12,797 bases of DNA from an uncultured Nitrospinaceae bacterium (GTDB lineage Bacteria > Nitrospinota > Nitrospinia > Nitrospinales > VA-1). A program made the position numbers and the translations under genes. Below are positions 7,718 through 12,797 of the stretch, piece after piece. Position 1 is the first letter of the stretch, and every line of letters starts with the position of its first letter. The stretch covers positions 1-12,797 of the forward strand of contig CAJJDL010000221.1 of NCBI GenBank assembly GCA_905182935.1. Direction: 5' to 3'. Below the pieces are notes generated by a model, which saw only the letters and a program-made list of their open reading frames with translations, did not search any database and was not told the DNA's origin.

Positions 7718-7729
7718 AACCAATTGGTT
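7718..7729. repeat. Perfect 12-bp palindrome AACCAATTGGTT
   Basis: The site lies 16 bp after the stop of the YqeG-type gene and about 45 bp before the candidate -35 box of the next gene. It is perfectly self-complementary with no loop and has no T-run, so it is not a terminator. An operator half-site pair for a dimeric regulator is one option; chance is another. Confidence 0.3.
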
Positions 7730-7774
7730 TGTCATGAGATTCTTTCTAATAAACAGAGTCCCATTAAAATAATG

Positions 7775-7803
7775 TTTACATATTGTACAAATATGAGAAT
7801 AAT
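7775..7803 (+). promoter_or_regulatory. Promoter for the orphan gene pair 7847-8573
   Basis: TTTACA (7775-7780) and AATAAT (7798-7803) are spaced by 17 bp, each a five-of-six match to the sigma-70 consensus. The predicted start of transcription near 7810 gives a leader of about 37 nt containing the AGGA ribosome-binding site (7836-7839) of the next gene. Confidence 0.45.
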
Positions 7804-7846
7804 AGCGATTTCATGTAATTTACATTAAAATACCTAGGATTTATGT

Positions 7847-8347
7847 ATGACTTCGGAAAAAGTTAGAACATATTGCGAAGAAGCTTTAATTATCTCTGAA
7901 CTGCATGGAGTGGAGAATGGATTGGCGTTCCTCATTGGCGAAAAATTCAGCCTAGTCTTCTATCAGTTGAAAACAGAACGAAATAAGCTTAAATTTCTAT
8001 ATCCAGATAGTAGATCAGGCAATCAAAGCAACCTACTTCTAAAGGACAATAGGGCTCTCCAGTTGAGTTATACACTCACTATTAATGAAAACTATAGAGA
8101 TATCTTCGAACAAGTTGACCTCCTCGAAGAAGTCCTTGACCACTTTATTGACGAGATTAAAGAATTCTTCTCGCTTGAAGATATTCATCATTACCTTAGG
8201 TCTTTCCCGAGGTTAGCTTTCAAGGAAAGCTCTTCTTCTGAGGACGACGATTCTTTAAATAAAAACTCTGTAATGACAGCGCAAGATATTTTTTCTGAAG
8301 TGGAGGATATTTTATTTGTTGACGAAATGCATCATTTATTCGTCTAA
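7847..8347 (+). CDS. Uncharacterised acidic protein (166 aa)
   Basis: I do not recognise a family. The ATG is supported by AGGA seven bases upstream and by a candidate promoter. The N-terminal half (residues 1-75) alternates helix- and strand-like segments, for example LAFLIGEKFSLVFYQLK at 26-42. Residues 80-118 form a predicted helical, strongly acidic region rich in Asp/Glu and Ile/Leu/Phe. Residues 126-134 are a low-complexity acidic linker (ESSSSEDDD), followed by another acidic helix ending in DEMHHLFV. There is no signal peptide, membrane segment or catalytic motif. It is followed 7 bp later by a small membrane protein, so the two probably form an operon. The profile suggests a soluble cytoplasmic protein, perhaps a binding partner; this is a guess. 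Confidence 0.7.
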   Translation: MTSEKVRTYCEEALIISELHGVENGLAFLIGEKFSLVFYQLKTERNKLKFLYPDSRSGNQSNLLLKDNRALQLSYTLTINENYRDIFEQVDLLEEVLDHFIDEIKEFFSLEDIHHYLRSFPRLAFKESSSSEDDDSLNKNSVMTAQDIFSEVEDILFVDEMHHLFV

Positions 8348-8354
8348 TGAGTCA

Positions 8355-8573
8355 ATGAATGAATCAAATGACAATCAAACCAAACAAAATTTTTCTCAGA
8401 AAAACTCTCCTATCAAACCGATTCTCAAGGATAGTACTAGAAGGGTTATAGCATTTATAATTCTTTGCTCATCTTCAGTACTTATTTTATTCACTGGGCC
8501 TGAATTTTCATTTGGCTTGCAAGTTATTCTATCCTGCATCCTGCTATTTTTTCTTTTTTGGCTAGCGACCTAA
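8355..8573 (+). CDS. Small two-helix membrane protein (72 aa)
   Basis: From the ATG at 8355 the protein has a polar, Asn/Lys/Gln-rich N-terminal tail of about 30 residues. Two hydrophobic stretches follow: residues 31-48 (VIAFIILCSSSVLILFTG) and about 55-71 (LQVILSCILLFFLFWLA). Together they are likely an alpha-helical hairpin in the inner membrane. The frame also extends upstream to a TTG at 8316, but that start would overlap the preceding gene by 32 bp and lacks a ribosome-binding site, so I chose the ATG seven bases after the upstream stop. No family is recognised. Its position implies co-expression with the acidic protein at 7847-8347. Its size makes the coding call moderate rather than firm. 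Confidence 0.6.
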   Translation: MNESNDNQTKQNFSQKNSPIKPILKDSTRRVIAFIILCSSSVLILFTGPEFSFGLQVILSCILLFFLFWLAT

Positions 8574-8585
8574 AAACATAAAAGA

Positions 8586-9131
8586 TTATAAGTTGATTGA
8601 CAAGAAAACACCCAACCCCACTAAAGAAACCCCCAAAGCGGTCAAACTAATTTTCCTTAATTGGGAATACTTTTTATCTATTAACATTCTATAATCTGCC
8701 AATGCTACTTTCATGCCGGCTTGTATTTTTTGGTCTATCGATTGGGATAACTCATTGCGAGCCATCATTAGTTTAGACGAAACCAAACCGTCTACTTCTT
8801 CTAAAACTTTCTGAGTAAGTAATGGTGTTTGTTTATCAATTTCCTTGCGGAGCTCACTCAGTCCATCCTCTGTAAATCTATCCATCTTAATTTTCAAGAT
8901 GTCCAACCTATCCCGAATTATACTTTCTAATTTTGGTTCTATATTTTCCTGGACTCGTTCTAAGCAGTCTCGTGCGTTTCTAATAGCTTCATTAATTTTT
9001 TCTTCTATTTCTTCATCAAGAGTTTCTTTGCGAGTTTCAACATGGCATGTCAAAACCTCAAGTTTTCCTTTTAAATCGGTAATAGTTCTAAAGTTCGCCT
9101 GAGCCTGCTTTACTTGCTCATTAGTATTCAT
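8586..9131 (-). CDS. Coiled-coil protein with C-terminal membrane anchor (181 aa)
   Basis: No catalytic motif or known family is recognised. Most of the protein (about residues 10-155) is predicted long alpha helix with heptad-like hydrophobic spacing and dense Glu/Lys/Arg, as in LDEEIEEKINEAIRN and SELRKEIDKQTPLL. This suggests an oligomeric coiled coil. The last 20 residues (about 161-180, ISLTALGVSLVGLGVFLSIN) form one hydrophobic helix preceded by basic KKYSQLRK, so it is a tail-anchored protein with its body in the cytoplasm. An ATG nine bases upstream (9140) is in frame, but the one at 9131 has AGGA eight bases ahead and is preferred. The gene converges on the small membrane-protein gene with a 12-bp gap and no terminator between them. 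A structural, scaffold or membrane-organising role is possible but unproven. Confidence 0.72.
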   Translation of the reverse strand: MNTNEQVKQAQANFRTITDLKGKLEVLTCHVETRKETLDEEIEEKINEAIRNARDCLERVQENIEPKLESIIRDRLDILKIKMDRFTEDGLSELRKEIDKQTPLLTQKVLEEVDGLVSSKLMMARNELSQSIDQKIQAGMKVALADYRMLIDKKYSQLRKISLTALGVSLVGLGVFLSINL

Positions 9132-9208
9132 AACCAACATCCTAAGTAAAAATAATAATTTTTGCGTGAGAATTGAATGATACCCCGTTAAGCCAAAAAA
9201 TAGAAGAT

Positions 9209-9237
9209 TTTATATCTCGCCGCAAGCCGAAAATCAA
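9209..9237 (-). promoter_or_regulatory. Promoter for the coiled-coil membrane-anchored protein
   Basis: Read on the minus strand, TTGATT (9232-9237) is followed after exactly 17 bp by TATAAA (9209-9214), a good sigma-70-type pair. Transcription would start near 9201, about 70 nt before the ATG at 9131. It lies in the spacer divergent from xerC. Confidence 0.5.
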
Positions 9238-9256
9238 TCCTATCTTGACTTTGAAT

Positions 9257-9296
9257 AAGGTTCATTATACCTTGATAATAAAGGAGTTATACCTTG
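9257..9296 (+). repeat. Tandem imperfect repeat over the xerC ribosome-binding site and start
   Basis: The 10-mer TTATACCTTG occurs at 9265-9274 and at 9287-9296; the second copy ends in the TTG start codon of xerC. Each copy is preceded by AAGG (9257-9260 and 9281-9284), and the second AAGG is the Shine-Dalgarno core AAGGAG. Each unit can pair AAGG with its own CCTT, so the ribosome-binding site could be masked by a short hairpin. Whether this matters in the cell is unknown. Confidence 0.4.
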
Positions 9297-10256
9297 GAAA
9301 AGCTTATTCAAAAGTTTAAGGAATATTTAGTTGGCGAAAAAGATGCCTCGCCACACACAGTTTCTGCCTACCTCAATGACCTCGCTCAGTTTGAAATATT
9401 TCTAAAAAACTCTGGGCATGGGTATAAGGATAATCAGTTTCAAGTCCAACTAATTGACCGAATAGCTATACGTTCTTTTATGAGTCAGCTTTACGAGAAA
9501 TCGCATTCTGGAGCATCTATGGGGAGAAAGTTATCTACACTTAGCTCTTTTTTTAAATTTCTTTGTCGTGAGAATCACATTAAAACAAACATCATAAAAA
9601 CAATTCCTATACCTAAAAAACCAAATAAACTTCCCGCTTATCTATCTATTGATGAAGTATTTCGTCTGCTCGAAATTCCAAGGGCTATATCATTCGTAGG
9701 AGCTAGAGATAAAGCAATCTTTGAAATATTTTACAACACAGGAATTCGAATAAGCGAATTAGTTCGATTATCACTGGAAGACATTAAAATAGAGCAGAGA
9801 ATTATTAAAGTATTTGGGAAAGGGAAAAAAGAAAGACTACTACCTCTTGGAAAAAAAACCACAGAGATTATAAAAAAATACTTGAATTTCAGGTCCGAAT
9901 ATATAAAAACCAAGAACCTGATTTTACCTCCATCCGGATTATTCTTAAATCAGCGTGGTCAAACCATTTCCGTTCGAGGTGTGCGGAAAATAATGAGTCA
10001 TTATGTTAAGGCTAATAATTTCCAAAAGAACATTTCTCCACACTCATTACGTCATACCTTTGCTACTCACATGTTAGAAGCAGGGGCCGATTTACGTGCA
10101 ATCCAAGAAATGCTAGGACATGCGAGCCTCTCTACGACGCAGAAATATACCCACCTTACAATTGACCGACTCACAGAAACTTATGACAAGGCTCATCCTC
10201 GATCACGAATAGGATCAAGAATGACTAGTCATTCACCAATAGTTGTTATAAAGTGA
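9294..10256 (+). CDS. xerC: Tyrosine recombinase XerC/XerD
   Basis: Site-specific tyrosine recombinase that resolves chromosome dimers at dif. Residues 1-90 are the SAM-like core-binding domain (HTVSAYLNDLAQFEIFL, then GRKLSTLSSFFKFL). Residues 115-300 are the catalytic domain with the full active-site set: Arg152 (GIRISEL), a Lys in GKGKKER (175-181), His250 and Arg253 (HSLRHTFATHML), His276 (LGHASLSTT) and the nucleophile Tyr285 (QKYTHL). The tail YDKAHPRSR is typical of Xer proteins. At 320 aa it is slightly longer than the usual 300. The start is TTG, with AAGGAG seven bases before it. I favour XerC because it precedes hslVU, as in several proteobacterial and Firmicute genomes, but XerD cannot be excluded from sequence alone. 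No convincing promoter was found. hslV follows after 42 bp, so read-through is likely. Confidence 0.9.
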   Translation: MEKLIQKFKEYLVGEKDASPHTVSAYLNDLAQFEIFLKNSGHGYKDNQFQVQLIDRIAIRSFMSQLYEKSHSGASMGRKLSTLSSFFKFLCRENHIKTNIIKTIPIPKKPNKLPAYLSIDEVFRLLEIPRAISFVGARDKAIFEIFYNTGIRISELVRLSLEDIKIEQRIIKVFGKGKKERLLPLGKKTTEIIKKYLNFRSEYIKTKNLILPPSGLFLNQRGQTISVRGVRKIMSHYVKANNFQKNISPHSLRHTFATHMLEAGADLRAIQEMLGHASLSTTQKYTHLTIDRLTETYDKAHPRSRIGSRMTSHSPIVVIK

Positions 10257-10298
10257 AACTTAAAACTGAATAACTACTAATTAAAACCAGATCTTAAT

Positions 10299-10826
10299 AT
10301 GATGCATGGCACAACTATTATTGCTGTAAGGCTTAACGGAAAAGTGGCAATGGGAGGCGATGGCCAAGTCAGTACCGGCAGCACTATCATGAAACATTCA
10401 GCAAACAAGGTGCGTCGCATGTACAACGATAAAGTTATTGGTGGGTTCGCCGGAGCTACGGCAGACGCTTTCTCCTTATTTGCTCGATTTGAAGAAAAGC
10501 TTGAAAAGTTTCAAGGTAATCTGCCCCGATCTGCCGTAGAGCTAGCTAAAGACTGGCGTACCGATAAATTACTGCGACGTCTTGAAGCTATGCTGATAGT
10601 TGCTGATAAGGATCACACATTTCTCATTTCTGGGAATGGCGATGTCATTGAAGCGGATGACGGAATACTCGCTATTGGTTCAGGCGGCACATTCGCTCAA
10701 TCCGCAGCAAAAGCATTACTTAAACATTCAAAGCTCAATGCTCGAGAAATTGTTGAAGAGTCTATGGATATTGCCCAATCTATCTGCGTTTACACAAACT
10801 CAAACCTTACTATAGAAGAATTATAG
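10299..10826 (+). CDS. hslV: ATP-dependent protease peptidase subunit HslV (ClpQ)
   Basis: Proteasome-beta-like N-terminal threonine peptidase that forms a double hexamer and degrades proteins fed to it by HslU. The start reads MMHGTTII, so removal of a short propeptide (MMHG or MHG) would expose the catalytic Thr5, the first of the TT pair. Other family signatures are GGDGQVS (residues 19-25), the [20 protein letters not shown] segment (37-56), [15 protein letters not shown] (79-93), the GNGDV loop (112-116), IGSGG (126-130) and the C-terminal TIEEL. Length (175 aa) is normal. Two consecutive ATGs (10299 and 10302) are possible starts, and neither has a good Shine-Dalgarno. It sits 42 bp after xerC and 3 bp before hslU, so it is translated as part of the same message. 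Confidence 0.96.
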   Translation: MMHGTTIIAVRLNGKVAMGGDGQVSTGSTIMKHSANKVRRMYNDKVIGGFAGATADAFSLFARFEEKLEKFQGNLPRSAVELAKDWRTDKLLRRLEAMLIVADKDHTFLISGNGDVIEADDGILAIGSGGTFAQSAAKALLKHSKLNAREIVEESMDIAQSICVYTNSNLTIEEL

Positions 10827-10829
10827 ACT

Positions 10830-12233
10830 ATGGACATTGCTTCAGTACCTATTGAAAAAGAAATCTCGCGCGATGCATTTGCTGCATCTTTAACCCCAAA
10901 AGAAATAGTAGATAAACTTGACAAGTTTATAGTGGGTCAAAATAAAGCAAAAAAATCTGTAGCGATTGCATTACGAAACCGCTGGCGAAGTCAACAGTTA
11001 GCCGAAGACATACGCGATGAAGTTGCGCCTAAAAACATACTAATGATCGGTCCCACAGGAGTTGGAAAAACAGAAATAGCCAGGCGCTTAGCTAAGCTTA
11101 CTAATTCACCTTTTATTAAAGTTGAAGCATCAAAATACACAGAAGTGGGTTATGTAGGACGCGATGTTGAATCTATGGTGCGCGACTTAGTGGAAATTAG
11201 TAAAAATATGGTCAAAGAAGAAATGGAAAAAGAAGTTAGAGAGAAAGCTCGGATTTTAGCTGAGGAAAAATTGATTGACCTTCTTTTACCTCCTCCAGCA
11301 GGTCAAAGTAATCCGAATAATGATCCAAACTCGGATGCCTTAGGGAAAGAACACTACAATAGTACCCGCGAAAAATTCACTAATTACCTTAAAGAAGGAC
11401 GGTTTGACGAACGTATGGTTGAAGTTGAGACCCAAGAAAATACGAGTCCGATGGTTGAGGTTTTTGGAGGCGGTATGGAAGACATGGGTAGCAATATAAA
11501 AGATATGCTCGGTTCTCTAGTGCCCAAAAAAACAAAAACAAAAAAAATGAAAGCTCCCGAAGCATTTAAAGTTCTTTGCCGACAAGAATCAGAAAAACTC
11601 ATTGACCACGATAAAGCCACGCAGGAAGCATTAGAAAGAACCGAAAAAAGTGGTATTATTTTTATCGATGAAATTGATAAAATTGCTGGACGCCAAGGAA
11701 CACAAGGTCCGGATGTATCACGTGAAGGAGTTCAACGAGATTTATTACCTATCGTTGAAGGTTCATCTATCAACACTCGTTACGGAATCGTCAAAACAGA
11801 CCACATCCTATTTATTTCTGCAGGGGCATTCCACTCAACTAAACCATCAGACCTTATACCAGAGTTTCAAGGACGATTCCCAATACGAGTTGAACTGGAT
11901 TCCCTCACTGAACAAGATTTTTTTCGAATTTTGACAGAACCCGATAATGCTTTAATTAAACAATATATAGCCCTTCTCAACACAGAAGGCGTAAAACTTG
12001 AATTCACAGATGAAGCTATACGCGAGATTGCACAAATGTCAGCAACCGTTAACACTCGCACCGAAAATATTGGAGCACGGCGACTGCAAACAATTATAGA
12101 AAAACTTCTTGAAGATATTTCTTTCGATGCCCCAGACTTATCTGGTCAAAAAATAATAATCGATGTAGAAAAAGTTCGAGAAAAATTAGATAATATAATT
12201 AAAGATGAAGACCTTAGTCGATATATTCTCTAA
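10830..12233 (+). CDS. hslU: ATP-dependent protease ATPase subunit HslU (ClpY)
   Basis: AAA+ unfoldase that recognises, unfolds and threads substrates into HslV. Visible features in order: the N-terminal nucleotide-sensing [17 protein letters not shown] (21-37), Walker A GPTGVGKT (74-81), the pore loop GYVG (107-110), the intermediate (I) domain (about 115-245) with a charged KKTKTKKMK stretch at 233-241, Walker B IIFIDE (276-281), and sensor-2 GARR (416-419). The C-terminal EDLSRYIL (460-467) is the tail that inserts into HslV. At 467 residues it is somewhat longer than the 443 of E. coli, from about 15-20 extra N-terminal residues and a longer I domain. The ATG lies 3 bp after the hslV stop, which suggests translational coupling. 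argB starts 9 bp after its stop. Confidence 0.97.
   Translation: MDIASVPIEKEISRDAFAASLTPKEIVDKLDKFIVGQNKAKKSVAIALRNRWRSQQLAEDIRDEVAPKNILMIGPTGVGKTEIARRLAKLTNSPFIKVEASKYTEVGYVGRDVESMVRDLVEISKNMVKEEMEKEVREKARILAEEKLIDLLLPPPAGQSNPNNDPNSDALGKEHYNSTREKFTNYLKEGRFDERMVEVETQENTSPMVEVFGGGMEDMGSNIKDMLGSLVPKKTKTKKMKAPEAFKVLCRQESEKLIDHDKATQEALERTEKSGIIFIDEIDKIAGRQGTQGPDVSREGVQRDLLPIVEGSSINTRYGIVKTDHILFISAGAFHSTKPSDLIPEFQGRFPIRVELDSLTEQDFFRILTEPDNALIKQYIALLNTEGVKLEFTDEAIREIAQMSATVNTRTENIGARRLQTIIEKLLEDISFDAPDLSGQKIIIDVEKVREKLDNIIKDEDLSRYIL

Positions 12234-12797
<564 letters not shown>

Noticed and set aside
8316..8354. TTG start extending the small membrane protein upstream to 8316
   Set aside because: It would overlap the preceding gene by 32 bp, has no ribosome-binding site and adds an unremarkable segment. 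The ATG at 8355, just past the upstream stop, is simpler.
9132..9140. Upstream ATG at 9140 for the coiled-coil protein
   Set aside because: Its AGG directly abuts the codon, whereas AGGA is well spaced (8 nt) from the ATG at 9131.
9245..9279. Promoter for xerC (TTGACT/TACCTT or TTGAAT/GATAAT)
   Set aside because: The first pair has a poor -10 box. The second would start transcription near 9286, removing or truncating the Shine-Dalgarno sequence. I cannot choose one with confidence.

Overview
The window is AT-rich, ordinary-looking bacterial chromosome with no phage, plasmid or insertion-sequence signature. The strongest clue to lifestyle is a two-gene ATP-citrate lyase operon (aclB-aclA, minus strand), the citrate-cleaving enzyme of the reductive TCA cycle. 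This points to an autotroph, or a descendant of one. The divergent form of both subunits, the AT-rich composition and the xerC-hslV-hslU-argB run fit a Nitrospinota/Nitrospirota-type nitrite oxidiser or relative better than a green sulfur bacterium. That placement is inference from recalled families; no search was run.

Layout, left to right. Bases 1-104 appear to hold the last 33 codons of an unidentified plus-strand gene. A strong intrinsic terminator (205-242, reading leftward) closes the acl operon. aclA (265-2979) and aclB (3023-4294) lie on the minus strand, 43 bp apart. They are served by a near-consensus sigma-70-type promoter at 4454-4481 with a leader of about 150 nt. Upstream, on the same strand, is a 752-residue fusion (4590-6848): an N-terminal ATP-grasp ligase joined to a C-terminal FMN-dependent alpha-hydroxyacid dehydrogenase-like domain that begins with a four-cysteine motif. 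A 265-bp divergent spacer with repeated AAATAGC elements separates it from a plus-strand YqeG-type HAD phosphatase (7114-7701). Then come three orphan genes: an acidic protein of unknown function (7847-8347), a small two-helix membrane protein (8355-8573) and, converging on it, a coiled-coil protein with a C-terminal membrane anchor (8586-9131, minus).

The right end is a compact plus-strand housekeeping run. It holds xerC (chromosome dimer resolution), hslV and hslU (the ATP-dependent HslUV protease, genes 3 bp apart) and argB (N-acetylglutamate kinase), which runs off the window at 12797.

Two items stand out. AclA is about 300 residues longer than the roughly 600-residue AclA of Chlorobium. 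The extra stretch reads as a second, degenerate citrate-synthase-like domain, and the two copies retain complementary active-site residues. The ATP-grasp/FMN-oxidase fusion next door is an unusual bifunctional architecture for which no pathway is evident.
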